A stretch of DNA of 64,000 nt from DATLLN01 sp963797175 (GCA_963797175.1 CAWCOL010000005.1:806001-870000); one strand, 5' to 3'; shown: positions 24,688 through 34,721, counted from the first letter of the stretch. Numbers and translations: made by a program. Notes: a model not told the origin generated them from the sequence alone.

Positions 24688-25183
24688 CCGGATCTGGCCG
24701 TGGGTGGGCCTGGCCGTGCGGGTCGCCGCGGCCGGGATCTGGCTGGTCGCCGGTGTCGCCAAGCTCAGTGACGTCACGTCCTTCCAGCAGCAGCTGACCG
24801 GCTACCAGGTGCTGCCCCACGGGCTGATCAGCACGGTCGGCTACGGCCTGCCGCTGCTCGAGATCGTGCTCGGCGGCTACCTGCTGGTCGGCGCGCTGGT
24901 GCGGCCGGCGGCCGTGCTCTCGTGCATCCTGATGTGCGTCTTCATCGTCGCGCAGGGGCAGGCGTGGGCGCGCGGCCTCTCCGTCGACTGCGGCTGCTTC
25001 GGCAGCCTCCAGCGCGAGCACGTCGGCCTGGGCAGCGTGCTGCGGGACGTCGGGCTGCTGATCCCCAGCGCGATCCTGGTCTGGCGGCCGGCACGGCTGC
25101 TGTCGGTGGACGAGCGGCTGCTGGGGCTTCCCGACCGGTTCCGCTTCAGGATCGGCGCGCCACCGCCGATCGAGGAGGCATGA
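24677..25183 (+). CDS. MauE/DoxX-like membrane redox protein
   Basis: A 168-residue protein with four hydrophobic spans (about 10-28, 50-70, 75-95 and 115-135). AGVAKLSD in the first loop and DCGCFG in the third are diagnostic of the MauE/DoxX group. The Cys pair in DCGCFG fits a role in transmembrane thiol transfer with a thioredoxin-like partner. It overlaps the TlpA-like gene by 11 bp and the next gene by 4 bp, so the three are translationally coupled. Confidence 0.85.
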   Translation: MEADRIWPWVGLAVRVAAAGIWLVAGVAKLSDVTSFQQQLTGYQVLPHGLISTVGYGLPLLEIVLGGYLLVGALVRPAAVLSCILMCVFIVAQGQAWARGLSVDCGCFGSLQREHVGLGSVLRDVGLLIPSAILVWRPARLLSVDERLLGLPDRFRFRIGAPPPIEEA

Positions 25184-26058
25184 CCCGAGCCGCTCGCCGT
25201 CTCGCCCTGCTGATCGCCGCCGCGGCCGCCCTCGCCGGCGTCGTCCCGACGGGCGCGCAGGCCGCCGACCTGACCGCGTACCAGGGGCTGGGCGCGTGGA
25301 TCGACATCTACGACGGCAAGCTGATGGCGACGCCCGACCAGACCGCGGCCGCGCTCAAGGCGCGCGGCGTGAACACGATCTACGTGGAGACCGGCAACAG
25401 CTCCCAGGCGGTGCCGCTCGTCCGCCCGACGCAGGTGGCGGGGCTGATCCAGAGCGCGCACCGGCGCGGCATGCGCGTCGTGGGCTGGTACCTGCCCGAC
25501 CTGCGGAACCCGGGCGTGGACTACCGGCGCGCGCTGGGCGCGATCAGGTTCCGGACGCCGCTCGGCCAGTCGTTCGACGCGTTCGCGCTGGACATCGAGT
25601 CGCCGGTCATCACGCCGGTCAGCCTGCGGAACGCGCGGCTGCTGTCGGTCTCGCAGGCGCTGCGGCGCTGGGCCCCGGCCGGCTACCCGCTGGGCGCGAT
25701 CATCCCGGCGCCGCGCGGCATGGAGCTCTCACCGACGTACTGGCCGGGATTCCCGTACACCGCCATCGCGTCGATCTACGACATCTTCCTGCCCATGGGC
25801 TACTACACGAACCGGGTCAGCGGCGAGATGAACGCGTACTGGTACAGCCTCGCCAACGCGCGCATCATCTGGCGCGAGACGGGCGACCCGACGATCCCGG
25901 TGCACCTGATCGGCGGCGCCGCCGCGGCGACCACGCGCTGGGAGGTGCGCGGCTTCGTCCACGCCGTGACGCAGCTCGGCCTGGCCGGCGGCAGCCTCTA
26001 CGACGCCGCCACCACCCGCCTCGGCGCCTGGCTCGAGCTGGCCGCGCTGCACCGCTGA
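25180..26058 (+). CDS. secreted TIM-barrel glycoside-hydrolase-like protein
   Basis: A 292-residue protein with a signal peptide (Arg/Ala start, cleavage near GAQAAD) and a predicted (beta/alpha) barrel: LGAWIDIYD, GVNTIYVETGNSS, GMRVVGWYLPDL, FDAFALDIESP and IYDIFLPMGYY are the strand ends. The Asp-Ile-Glu at the fourth strand and the aromatic strand ends resemble GH-like barrels of unknown substrate. ATG overlaps the mauE-like stop (ATGA). Its job in an operon with a thiol-redox pair is unclear, and its lack of Cys in the mature part argues against it being the disulfide substrate. Confidence 0.75.
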   Translation: MTRAARRLALLIAAAAALAGVVPTGAQAADLTAYQGLGAWIDIYDGKLMATPDQTAAALKARGVNTIYVETGNSSQAVPLVRPTQVAGLIQSAHRRGMRVVGWYLPDLRNPGVDYRRALGAIRFRTPLGQSFDAFALDIESPVITPVSLRNARLLSVSQALRRWAPAGYPLGAIIPAPRGMELSPTYWPGFPYTAIASIYDIFLPMGYYTNRVSGEMNAYWYSLANARIIWRETGDPTIPVHLIGGAAAATTRWEVRGFVHAVTQLGLAGGSLYDAATTRLGAWLELAALHR

Positions 26059-26068
26059 GCCGCGGACG

Positions 26069-27280
26069 CTACGCCGCGTCGTCGCGCGCGGCCGAGACGA
26101 CCTCGACCAGCTCCGGCGCCTGCAGCGCCCGCACCTGCTTGTCGACCGGCTCCAGCTCCGCGATCTCCGCGCCGGGGCCGACCGCGCCGTGGTCGGCGAA
26201 GCGGCGGGCGCTGACCAGCACCCGCGTCTCCAGCGAGCCGACCGCCTTGTTGTAGGAGTCCACCGCGCCGCTCAGCTTGCGCCCCAGCGACGAGACGTGG
26301 TCGGCCACGGTGCCCAGGCGATTGTAGAGGTCGCGGCCCAGGGCCGAGATCTCGCGAGCGTTCTCGGCCACCTTCTCCTGCTGCCAGCCGTAGTGCACGG
26401 CCCGCAGGAGGGCGATCAGCGTGGTCGGCGTCGCGATCAGCACCTGCTGCTCGACGCCCAGCTCGATCAGGCCGGGATCGACCTCGAGCGCGGCGTTCAG
26501 GAAGTGCTCGCCGGGCAGGAAGAGCAGCACGAAGTCAGGCGCATCGTCGAACTGCGACCAGTAGCTCTTGGCGGCCAGCTTGCGGACGTGGTCGCGCAGC
26601 AGCCGGGCGTGGGACCGCAGATGGGCCTGCCGGGCTGCCTCATCGTTCGCCTCGTAGGCGTCGAGGAACGCCTGGAGCGGCGCCTTCGCGTCCACCACGA
26701 CGTGCTTGCCGCCGGGCAGGCGGACGATCAGGTCGGGGCGCAGCGTGCGGTCGTCGCCGTGCACCGTGGTCTGCTCGGTGAAGTCGGAGTAGGCGACCAT
26801 GCCGGCCATCTCGACCACGTTGCGCAGCTGCATCTCGCCCCAGCGGCCCCGCGTCTGCGGCTTGCGCAGCGCGGCCACGAGCGCGCCGGTCTCGCCGCGC
26901 AGGCGGTCCTGGGACTCGACCATCGTCCGCAGCTGCTGCTGCAGCGCGCTCGACGTCTGCACGCGGTCGCGGTCGATCCGCTCGAGGCGGGCATCGACGC
27001 GGGAGAGCGACTCGGTCAGCGGGCGCACCATCTCGGCAACGGCCTTCTCGCGCCGCTCCAGGTCGCCCCGGGCCTCGACCTGCTGGCGGCCCAGCGTCTC
27101 GTTCGCGAGCTGGAGGAGGTGGTCGCCGCTCGCCTTCAGCAGCCGCGCCATCCGCTCGTCCGACCCGCTCCGCTCCTCGGCCAGGTCGCGCTGGAGGGAG
27201 ACCATGCGCGGGCGCAGCGCGGCGAGCGTGGCCAGCACGCCGATCACGCCGCCCACAACCAGAACCAGCACCATGTCCAT
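26069..27280 (-). CDS. rmuC: DNA recombination protein RmuC
   Basis: A 403-residue protein with an N-terminal membrane span (about 3-20), a long coiled coil (about 25-125) and the RmuC nuclease-like domain. Conserved RmuC stretches include RGRWGEMQLRNVVEMAGM, LRPDLIVRLPGGKHVVVDAK, LFLPGEHFLNAALE and TTLIALLRAVHYGW. In E. coli RmuC limits inversions at short inverted repeats. An AGGAGGG SD lies 6-7 nt before ATG. It converges with the secreted TIM-barrel gene. Confidence 0.92.
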   Translation of the reverse strand: MDMVLVLVVGGVIGVLATLAALRPRMVSLQRDLAEERSGSDERMARLLKASGDHLLQLANETLGRQQVEARGDLERREKAVAEMVRPLTESLSRVDARLERIDRDRVQTSSALQQQLRTMVESQDRLRGETGALVAALRKPQTRGRWGEMQLRNVVEMAGMVAYSDFTEQTTVHGDDRTLRPDLIVRLPGGKHVVVDAKAPLQAFLDAYEANDEAARQAHLRSHARLLRDHVRKLAAKSYWSQFDDAPDFVLLFLPGEHFLNAALEVDPGLIELGVEQQVLIATPTTLIALLRAVHYGWQQEKVAENAREISALGRDLYNRLGTVADHVSSLGRKLSGAVDSYNKAVGSLETRVLVSARRFADHGAVGPGAEIAELEPVDKQVRALQAPELVEVVSAARDDAA

Positions 27281-27330
27281 CTCGCCTCCCTCCTGTCACG
27301 GCACCGAACGGAGCCGGACGAAGAAGCATG

Positions 27331-29461
27331 TCAGGCGGGTCGGACGGACACGGGCCGCTCGTAGGCCACGTGCGGCAGCGTGCGGTCGAGCCAGCCGGGC
27401 AGCCACCAGTTCCAGTCGCCCAGCAGGCACATCGTCGCCGGCACCAGCACCAGCCGGGTGACGGTGGCGTCGATCGCGATCGCGACCGCCAGGCCGAGCC
27501 CGATCTCCTTGATCGCGGGCACCCCGGTCAGCGCGAAGCTGGCGAACACCGTGGTCATGATCAGCGCCGCCGACGTGATGATCCGGGCGCTGCCGGCCAG
27601 CCCCTCCGAGACCGCGCGCGTGTTGTCACCGTGAACGACGTACCGCTCGCGGATGCGCGACAGCAGGAACACCTCGTAGTCCATCGCCAGGCCGAACGTG
27701 ATGGCCAGCATCAGCGCCGGGTTCAGCGTGTTGATGTGCCCGAGCGAGTGGTAGCCGGTGAAGTCCAGCCAGCCCCACTGGAACACCATCACGATCACGC
27801 CGTACGCCGCGCCGATCGAGAGCAGGTTCATGATCACTGCCTTGAGCGGCAACAGCACCGACCGCAGCAGCACCAGCAGCACCAGATACGACAGGCCGAG
27901 CACCAGCACCATCACCTTCCACAGGTCACCGCCGACCTCCTCGTTGAGGTCGTGGTTGAAGGCCGAGACGCCGTCCACGTCGGCCTGCACCGGCACGCCG
28001 GCCGCCTCACGGGCGACCAGCGCCCGCACCCGCGGCACCAACTCGTCCACAGCCTGGCCCGATTCCGGGTCGACCCGCAGCTGACCGGTGACGAGCAGCC
28101 CGCCGTCCACGTCGCTCGATCGCCGCGGCCGCGATCAGCGGATCCTGTGCGATCGACGTCCGCAGCCGCGCGGCCAGCCGGTCGGCGTCGGCTCCGGCCG
28201 GGCGCAGCAGCACGTCCACCGCGCCGTCACGGCCCTGGCCCGGCCCGGTGATGCGGCTGGTCAGGATCGCGTTGCCGACCCGGACATCGGTCGAGCGGGG
28301 AAGCTGCTCGAGCGCGCGGTTCTCGGTGTGGAGCGAGAGCGCCGGGATCGTCAGTGCCAGCAGCAGCAGCGACGCCGCGGCGAAGGAGAGCTTCGGCCGG
28401 CGCATGACGCGGGCGGCCCACCGCGCCCAGAACGGCGACGGCCCCACCCGCGCCCGGCCACGGCCGATCCTGCCCGCGTTGACGCGTCCGCCCAGGATCG
28501 CGAGCAGGGCCGGCAGCAGCGTCACCGTCGCCGCCAGCGCGACCGCGACCACCATGATCGCCGCCAGCGCCATCGACTGCACCGCCCGCACCGGCACGAT
28601 CCAGATCGACGCCAGCGAGACGATCACCGTCAGCCCCGAGAAGACGACCGCGACCCCGGACGTCCGCATCGAGCCCGCCACGGCCCCCTCGACCCCCGCC
28701 CCGGCGTCAAGCTCCTCGCGGAACCGGGCGAGCACGAACATCGAGTAGTCCACGGCGACGCCGATCCCGATCATCGTCACCATGGTGGTCGCGTAGACCG
28801 ACACCTCGGTGTGGGACGCCACGGCGTACACCGCCGCGAACGTGATCACCACCGAGAAGAGCCCGAGCAGGGCCGGGAGCAGGGCGGCGACCAGGGCGCC
28901 GAACAGCACCAGCAGGACGATCAGGATCACCGGCGAGGAGAGCTCCTCCGCCCGCTGGAGGTCGCCCTCGGTGATGCGCTGGAAGGTCTCGTAGTTGGAG
29001 GAGGCGCCCAGCACGAACGTGCGCACCGCGCCGTCCTCGACCTGGACGGAGCCCTTCAGCCTGCGGGCGAGCTTGAGCGACTCGTTCTGCGTCACCGGCG
29101 AGTAGCCGACGATCGCGATCGTGCGGCCGTCGGGCGCCGCCTCGGGAACGGCACGCAGGTGGATCTGCGGGTACTCGCGGCCCACCGCCGCGCGCACCTG
29201 CGCGATCCGGGCCTGGGCCCGCGCCGCCGTCGGGGCGTCCACCAGGAATGTGAAGGCGTAGGCGCCGCCGCGCTTGGAGTTGAGGTAGTCGAGCACATGC
29301 GTGGACTGCGACCCGGGCACGTCGAACCCGCCCGCCGAAAGCACCCCCTGCGCCCTGCCAGAGAACGGCAGCGCGATCAGCAGCAGCACCACCCAGCCGG
29401 CGACGCACCAGCGCCTGCGGCGGACGGCAGCCGAGCTGACCGAGGCGATCACCGACTCCAT
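27331..29461 (-). CDS. MMPL/RND-family transporter, frameshifted
   Basis: Two adjacent reading frames together encode a complete 12-TM MMPL protein of about 709 residues. The N-terminal half has span 1 (about 15-35), an extracytoplasmic domain, spans 2-6 including MIGIGVAVDYSMF, and span 7. The C-terminal half has the second periplasmic part and the last five spans including FGLAMDYEVFLLSRIRE. The join needs one base removed at about 28114 (GAG-c-GAC), giving IEDVDGG. It likely exports lipids or hydrophobic compounds. ATG 29461 is the best start, but no SD is visible. Error or pseudogene cannot be separated from sequence alone. Confidence 0.82.
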
Positions 29462-29494
29462 CTGCACCGCATGATCTAGCATCCAGCCGGTACT

Positions 29495-29565
29495 GCGGGC
29501 GTAGCACAATGGTAGTGCGGGAGCCTTCCAAGCTTCTGACGAGGGTTCGATTCCCTTCGCCCGCT
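29495..29565 (+). tRNA. tRNA-Gly(TCC)
   Basis: A 71 nt cloverleaf: acceptor GCGGGCG/CGCCCGC with discriminator T, D stem GCAC/GTGC around AATGGTA, anticodon stem GGAGC/GCTTC around CTTCCAA (anticodon TCC, positions 29528-29530), variable loop TGAC, T stem GAGGG/CCCTT around TTCGATT. CCA is not encoded. A TAGCAT hexamer at 29477-29482 is a likely -10. Confidence 0.95.
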
Positions 29566-29639
29566 CCTCGTCTGACGGAGCCCGTCGTCACTCCCGGCCC
29601 TACGGGGCCTCGTCCGGCCTCCACCTATCCTTGAGCGCA

Positions 29640-30914
29640 GTGCGTCGATTCGCCGTTTACGTCCGCAGCCTCAATCCGGGGATTCCCCGGCCGGTGCGGA
29701 TGTTGCAGCTGGGCGGCCTGCTGAACTCGTTCGGGAACGGCCTCGTGCTGCCGTTCCTGCTCATCTACCTGCACAACGTGCGTGGCATCTCGCTGGCGCT
29801 GGCCGGCCTGATCGTGGGCACGAGCAGCGTCGTCAGCCTCGCTGCGGGACCCGCGTTCGGACCGCTCGTCGACCGCTTCGGCGGCCGCATCGTGCTGCGG
29901 GTCTCGCTGGGCTTCCTGGCCGCCGGGTTCGGCGGCTACGCGCTGGTGCACCACCCCTGGCAGGGCTTCCTGTGCGCGGCACTGGCCGGGATCGGCAACG
30001 GCGGCTTCTGGCCGGCGCAGTCGACCCTGCTGGCGAGGCTCTCGTCGGCGGAGGAACGCCCGGCCGTGTACGCGTTCCAGCGCATGATGATGAACCTCGG
30101 CATCGGCCTCGGCGGACTGGTCGCCGGTCTGATCGCCAGCACCTCCGACCCGGCCACCTTCACCTGGCTCTTTCTGGGCGACGCCGCCACCTTCGTCGGC
30201 TACATGTTCGTGCTGTCGCGCGTGCCGGATCCGGGCACCGAGCCAACGGCTGCCGCCGAGCGTGAGCTTCCCGGCAGCTTCGCCACCGTCCTCCGCCACC
30301 GGGCGTTCCTGGCGGTGGTCGGGCTGAACATGATCCTGATCACCTTCGGGCTCGCCCAGATCGATGTCCTGCCCGCCTACATGCACAACCACGCCGGTGT
30401 CAGCGAGATCGGCATCAGCTCGGTGTTCGCGGCCAACACGCTGTTGATCGTCCTCCTCCAACTGCCGATCGCGCACAGCCAGCGCGGTCGGCGACGGATG
30501 CGCACCCAGGCGATGGTGGGGTTCGTCTGGGGCGCGTGCTGGCTGGTCGTCCCCGTCATCGGCGGGATCGCCTCGGGTGCGACCGCGGCGGCGCTGTTCG
30601 CCCTCGACGGCGCGGTGCTGGGAATCGGCGAATGCCTGCACGGCACCGTGCAGGCGCCGCTGGTCGCCGATCTTGCCGACCATCGGCTGATGGGCAGGTA
30701 CATGGCGGTCTCGGCGTTCTCGTGGAGTGCCGGATTCGGGCTGGGACCAGCGTTCGGCGGGTTCATGCTCGGCCGTTCGCCGACCTTGCTCTGGGTGTTC
30801 ACGGGGGGCGTCTGTGTTCTGGCCGGCCTCTCTGCGCCCGCTCTGGAACGGCTGCTCCCGCGGAACACGCGGCTGACGCCCGTGCCGCTCGCGGCGCCCG
30901 GCAGCGGAGACTGA
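29640..30914 (+). CDS. major facilitator superfamily transporter
   Basis: A 424-residue protein with 12 hydrophobic spans. FGPLVDRFGGRIVLR in the 2-3 loop is MFS motif A, and GNGGFWPAQSTLLARL and GGLVAGLI in the fourth and fifth spans fit efflux-type MFS. Substrate is unknown. GTG 29640 is chosen because TATCCT (29626-29631) is 8 nt upstream and no SD is present; a TTG 9 nt earlier is in frame but overlaps that hexamer. It follows tRNA-Gly. Confidence 0.85.
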   Translation: MRRFAVYVRSLNPGIPRPVRMLQLGGLLNSFGNGLVLPFLLIYLHNVRGISLALAGLIVGTSSVVSLAAGPAFGPLVDRFGGRIVLRVSLGFLAAGFGGYALVHHPWQGFLCAALAGIGNGGFWPAQSTLLARLSSAEERPAVYAFQRMMMNLGIGLGGLVAGLIASTSDPATFTWLFLGDAATFVGYMFVLSRVPDPGTEPTAAAERELPGSFATVLRHRAFLAVVGLNMILITFGLAQIDVLPAYMHNHAGVSEIGISSVFAANTLLIVLLQLPIAHSQRGRRRMRTQAMVGFVWGACWLVVPVIGGIASGATAAALFALDGAVLGIGECLHGTVQAPLVADLADHRLMGRYMAVSAFSWSAGFGLGPAFGGFMLGRSPTLLWVFTGGVCVLAGLSAPALERLLPRNTRLTPVPLAAPGSGD

Positions 30915-30923
30915 GCGCAAGCC

Positions 30924-31712
30924 CTACTGCGCCACGAAGCCTCCGTCGATCACGAGCGACGTCCCGGTGATGTACGACGCATCGTCCGAGAAGAGAAAGG
31001 CGACCGAGGGCGCCACATCGGCGGCCACACCCTGACGGTTCAGCGGGATCGCCTGCTTGACGGCGGCGTCGATCTCCTGCGCCGACATCCCCGCGTCGTC
31101 GAAGATCGGGTCGTTGAACCCGGTGTCGATCCACCCCGGGCAGACGCAGTTGACCCGGATCCCGTCCTTGGCGAAGTCGATCGCCATCTGCCGCGTGAGC
31201 TGGAGCACCGCGCCCTTGGTGGCGTCGTAGGAAACGCAGTTGGGCTCGCCCACCAGCGAGGCGGTCGATCCCGTGTTGACGATCCCGCCTCCCCCCTGGC
31301 GCTGCATGTGCGGGATGACGGCGCGTGAGACGAGCAGCACGCCCCTGACGTTCACGGCGAAGTGCAGGTCCCAGTCCTCGAGCCGCTGCGTCAGCGCGGT
31401 GCCGGGGATCAGCACGCCGGCATTGTTGTGCAGCAGGTCGATGCGGCCGAACCGCTCGATGCACGCCTCGACCATGCGCCCGACGCTCGCCTCGTCGCGG
31501 ACGTCGCACTCGAGGGCGAGCGCGTCGTGGCCCTCGGCCTCCAGCAGCGACACCGTCTCCTGCGCCGCCGCGAGCCGGACGTCGGCGACTCCCACCGACG
31601 CTCCCTCACGGGCGAGCCGCAGCGCGCTCTCGCGGCCGATCGCACCGCCGGCGCCGGTGACCAAGCCGACCTTACCGACCAGTCGCCGCGGGAATCCGTC
31701 TGACACGCTCAT
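30924..31712 (-). CDS. short-chain dehydrogenase/reductase
   Basis: A 262-residue classical SDR. TGAGGAIG (about 18-25) is the cofactor-binding loop, ADVRL after beta-2 points to an Asp that selects NAD over NADP, NNAG is present, and the catalytic set is Ser in NTGSTAS, Tyr in SYDATK and Lys four residues on. The PGWIDTGF segment and C-terminal YITGTSLVIDGGF are typical. It oxidises or reduces an unidentified alcohol/ketone. The second ATG (31712) is chosen because GGAGG lies 6 nt before it, whereas the first ATG abuts the SD. It converges with the MFS gene. Confidence 0.9.
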   Translation of the reverse strand: MSVSDGFPRRLVGKVGLVTGAGGAIGRESALRLAREGASVGVADVRLAAAQETVSLLEAEGHDALALECDVRDEASVGRMVEACIERFGRIDLLHNNAGVLIPGTALTQRLEDWDLHFAVNVRGVLLVSRAVIPHMQRQGGGGIVNTGSTASLVGEPNCVSYDATKGAVLQLTRQMAIDFAKDGIRVNCVCPGWIDTGFNDPIFDDAGMSAQEIDAAVKQAIPLNRQGVAADVAPSVAFLFSDDASYITGTSLVIDGGFVAQ

Positions 31713-31736
31713 TTGCATCCTCCATGGTCGTGGTTG

Positions 31737-33662
31737 CTACCCCGGTGACAGCTCGATCTCGGCGGGAAGCTCGTCCGGCTCGTCGGCCGGTCGGCGCGCG
31801 TCGGCGATCCTGGCATCGAAGTACACGTAGGCGGTCGTCAGCGCGACGAAGGGCATCGTCAGCATGTAGACGATCCCGGCGATCGCGTTCAGCAGCCAGA
31901 AGGGCAGGTCGGTCAGCAGGATCAGCGCGGTGCCGATCAGCGGGCCGGCGATGAGCACGGCACCGCCGCTGACGATCGTCAGCGACGCCACCTTCAGCCA
32001 CTGGCCGCGCACCAGGCGGCCACTGCGCCGGAGCGCCGGCACCGCCCCCAGACCCTCCAGCGCGGCCACCGGCGCCAGCAGCGCCCAGCGCACCACCAGG
32101 TACGCCGCGACCGGCAGCAGCACGATGAACGAGCTCAGCAGCACGACCACCACCGCGGCGATCGCGATCGATCCCAGTAGCCGCCCGGCCCGCGCCAGCG
32201 CCAGCCGGTAGGCCGTGACCGGGCCGATCGGCCTGCCGGCGTCGATCTCGACCAGCGCATCGGCGGCCGCCGCCTGCACGAGGGTGAACCCGAGCACTGT
32301 CAGAGCGGCCCCGATCGCGAATGCCAGCAGTGCGAACAGCCCCGCGGCCTGCCCCTCGTTCTCGACGCCGAGGATGGTCGCGGCGCTCAGCACGCCCGCC
32401 TGGAGAGCGGTGATGACGACCGAGATCGGCAGGAACAGCACGCCGATGCCCAGGAACAGCCGCCACCGCGCCGCGTACATGCGGGCGGCGCTGGTGATCA
32501 CCTGGCCCCAGGCCCGCCGCCGTGCCAGGCGGAGCGGCGCCGACGGCCGCCAGGTCGCGCGCCGCAGCGCGAGGACGACCACGAGCAGCGCGGCCAGGAC
32601 GGCGAGGATGGTCGGCCCCGGGTTGTCCACGACCCGCCACAGCAGCCGCGAGCCGTGGGCCATCGCGCCGCAGAAGAAGTCGGTCGTCCGCGTGCCCAGG
32701 GCACCGCCCGTCGGCACCGCGTAGCTGCGGTCGCGCCAGTCCTCCTGCGACCAGCGGATCGGCTCGGTCCACTGCGTCTTCAGGTTGGGGCCGGTCGGGC
32801 CGTTGAAGAACGCCGGCTGGAGCTCGCCCCAGCGCCCCTCGAACGCGATCCAGGGATCCGCCGCGCGGGCTGCGGCCGGGTCGCTGGGGATCGTCACCAC
32901 GGCCGGGTTCACCACCAGATCGGCGCCGCGCGTGTCGTCGCAGCCGACCCCCTGCGAGCCGGACGACCCCAGGTAGAGCGCCTGGTCGTAGAAGCCCGCG
33001 TGCGAGCCGTCCGCCGGATACACGACGGGGTGGGTGCCGCCGACGATCTGGAGCTTCTCGTCGCCCCAGCTCGCCCGCTCGGCGCCCTCGTGCTGGCTGT
33101 AGCCGACCTCCTCGGGGTGCTCGGTCAGCGCCTGCGCGGCGCTGGCGGCGTGGAAGTTCAGCTGGATCATCTCCCAGTCGCCCTCGTGGAGGTTGTTCCA
33201 GTCGTTGAACACGTAGAACATCCAATACTGGAGCGAGAGCTGGCCGGGGTAGGCGGGATCGGTGGCGACGTGGGCGTAGACCGTCGGCGCGCGGCCCTGG
33301 TTGAGCCGCCGCGACCAGTTCAGGTAGTCGCAGCCCGGGTTGAGCGCGTCGCCGGGGAAGTCGAGGTGGTACTCGTAGAGGCCGGCGTCGAGGTCGCTCG
33401 CCGCCGGCGCGACCTTGACCAGGTTGTCCTGCGCCCACGGGCCGCGCAGCGCGACGGTCGGGTTGTCGAAGAGCAGGTCGACGTCGGTCGGCACGTACGG
33501 ATCGCCCACGCCACACTGCTCGGGGTGGTTCACCAGGCGGACGACGGGCGCGAAGCGCGCGGCCAGCGCCGCCTCGTCCGCCGTGTCGGCCGCCGCGGAC
33601 TGGGCCGCCGCGAGCAGCAGCGCCGCGGCGACGACGAGCAGGCAGGTCAGCCTCCCGAGCAC
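31737..33662 (-). CDS. secreted Vps62-like domain fused to a C-terminal membrane domain
   Basis: A 641-residue protein with a signal peptide, an extracytoplasmic domain to about residue 340, then about seven hydrophobic spans (about 348-368 and 405-620). The outer domain has NNLHEGDWEMIQL, the HEGDWE signature of Vps62/DUF946 proteins, plus several Cys. The membrane part resembles DUF7847/GlpF-like spans (LVRWALLAPVAALEG, VRGQWLKVASLTIVSGG). Function is unknown, and a surface or membrane-integrity role is a guess. GTG 33662 lies 6 nt after GACAAT (33669-33674, minus strand); GTG 33689 is an alternative. Confidence 0.72.
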   Translation of the reverse strand: MLGRLTCLLVVAAALLLAAAQSAAADTADEAALAARFAPVVRLVNHPEQCGVGDPYVPTDVDLLFDNPTVALRGPWAQDNLVKVAPAASDLDAGLYEYHLDFPGDALNPGCDYLNWSRRLNQGRAPTVYAHVATDPAYPGQLSLQYWMFYVFNDWNNLHEGDWEMIQLNFHAASAAQALTEHPEEVGYSQHEGAERASWGDEKLQIVGGTHPVVYPADGSHAGFYDQALYLGSSGSQGVGCDDTRGADLVVNPAVVTIPSDPAAARAADPWIAFEGRWGELQPAFFNGPTGPNLKTQWTEPIRWSQEDWRDRSYAVPTGGALGTRTTDFFCGAMAHGSRLLWRVVDNPGPTILAVLAALLVVVLALRRATWRPSAPLRLARRRAWGQVITSAARMYAARWRLFLGIGVLFLPISVVITALQAGVLSAATILGVENEGQAAGLFALLAFAIGAALTVLGFTLVQAAAADALVEIDAGRPIGPVTAYRLALARAGRLLGSIAIAAVVVVLLSSFIVLLPVAAYLVVRWALLAPVAALEGLGAVPALRRSGRLVRGQWLKVASLTIVSGGAVLIAGPLIGTALILLTDLPFWLLNAIAGIVYMLTMPFVALTTAYVYFDARIADARRPADEPDELPAEIELSPG

Positions 33663-33701
33663 GCGGCGATTGTCGCACCGAGCCCGCACGACCGGCCGGC
33701 C

Positions 33702-34586
33702 CTACCGCCCGCCGGCCGGCGGATTGCTGGTGAAGAGCCCGCGCACGGCCCGGCGCACCTGCACGCGCAGCGGATCGCCGCCCTCCTCGGCCGGCGCCGA
33801 CCACGCCGCCGCCACCTCGCCGCCGAACAGCAGCGCCGACGCGTAGAGGTAGACCGAGTAGAGGAAGACGAGCGCCGCCGTGAGGGAGCCGTAGACGATG
33901 CTGAGGCGCGTGGCGCTGGCGTAGATCCGGCTCGAGGCGAGCGAGATGATGAGCAGCAGGATCGAGGTGACGACGGCCCCGGCGATCGCATCGGCCAGGC
34001 TCAGCCGGCGGCTGGGCACGAACCGGTAGATCAGCGTCACGATCAGCGCGGACACGACCAGGGCGGCGATGCGCGGCATCCACACGCCCAACGCCCCGCC
34101 GTGCAGGCCGAGCGCGGACTCGATCCGCCGCAGGCCGTGCTGGGCGAGCCGGTCGAGCACGGTCAGCGCGACGGTGGACAGGACGAGCACGGCGACGCCG
34201 ACCACCAGCGCCAGGTCGACCAGCTTCCCGCGCGCCATCGGCCGCGACCGCTTGGCGTGGGTGGCGACGTCGAGGCCGATGCGGAGCGCGGTCATCATTC
34301 CCGTCGCCGCCCAGGCAAACACGAACAGCGTGATCAGCCCGACCAGGCCGGACGGCGCCGCGATCGAGTCGATCGCATCGGCGACGTCGTCCTTGTGGGC
34401 GGCGGTCGACGGCAGCGCGCCGGCGATGGCGTCCACTACGGCGTCGTGCACCGCATCGTTGCCCAGGATGACACCGAAGACGGAGACCAGCACGATCGCC
34501 AGCGGCACGATCGAGAACAGCACCCGGTAGGCGATGCCGGCGGCCTGCTGCGGGCAGCGGTCGGCGAAGTAGCGGTCGGCCGACAT
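33702..34586 (-). CDS. YihY/BrkB-family inner membrane protein
   Basis: A 294-residue membrane protein with six spans. Family marks are the AAGIAYRVLFSIVPLAIVL first span, FRFVPSRRLSLADAIAGA-like loop (here YRFVPSRRLSLADAI) and GSLTAALVFLYSVYLYASALLFGGE near the end. The family was once called ribonuclease BN in error, and its transport role is unproven. The exact start is uncertain: ATG 34586 is given, and GTG 34595 is also possible. No SD is clear. Confidence 0.85.
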   Translation of the reverse strand: MSADRYFADRCPQQAAGIAYRVLFSIVPLAIVLVSVFGVILGNDAVHDAVVDAIAGALPSTAAHKDDVADAIDSIAAPSGLVGLITLFVFAWAATGMMTALRIGLDVATHAKRSRPMARGKLVDLALVVGVAVLVLSTVALTVLDRLAQHGLRRIESALGLHGGALGVWMPRIAALVVSALIVTLIYRFVPSRRLSLADAIAGAVVTSILLLIISLASSRIYASATRLSIVYGSLTAALVFLYSVYLYASALLFGGEVAAAWSAPAEEGGDPLRVQVRRAVRGLFTSNPPAGGR

Positions 34587-34721
34587 CGCGAGCACGCGTC
34601 CGACCCGGCTCCCCGCCTCAACGATTCGCGCCCTAGCGCGCGCCCGTGGCACCTGCGAAGTGAACCACAGCGATCGCCGGGGGGATGCGCGAGGCGGCGG
34701 CTCGGATACGATCGGCGCCCC

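Noticed and set aside
29597..29620. GGCCCTACGGGGCC as tRNA terminator
   Set aside because: The stem has only 5 bp and no T-tract, and it sits just before the promoter of the next gene.
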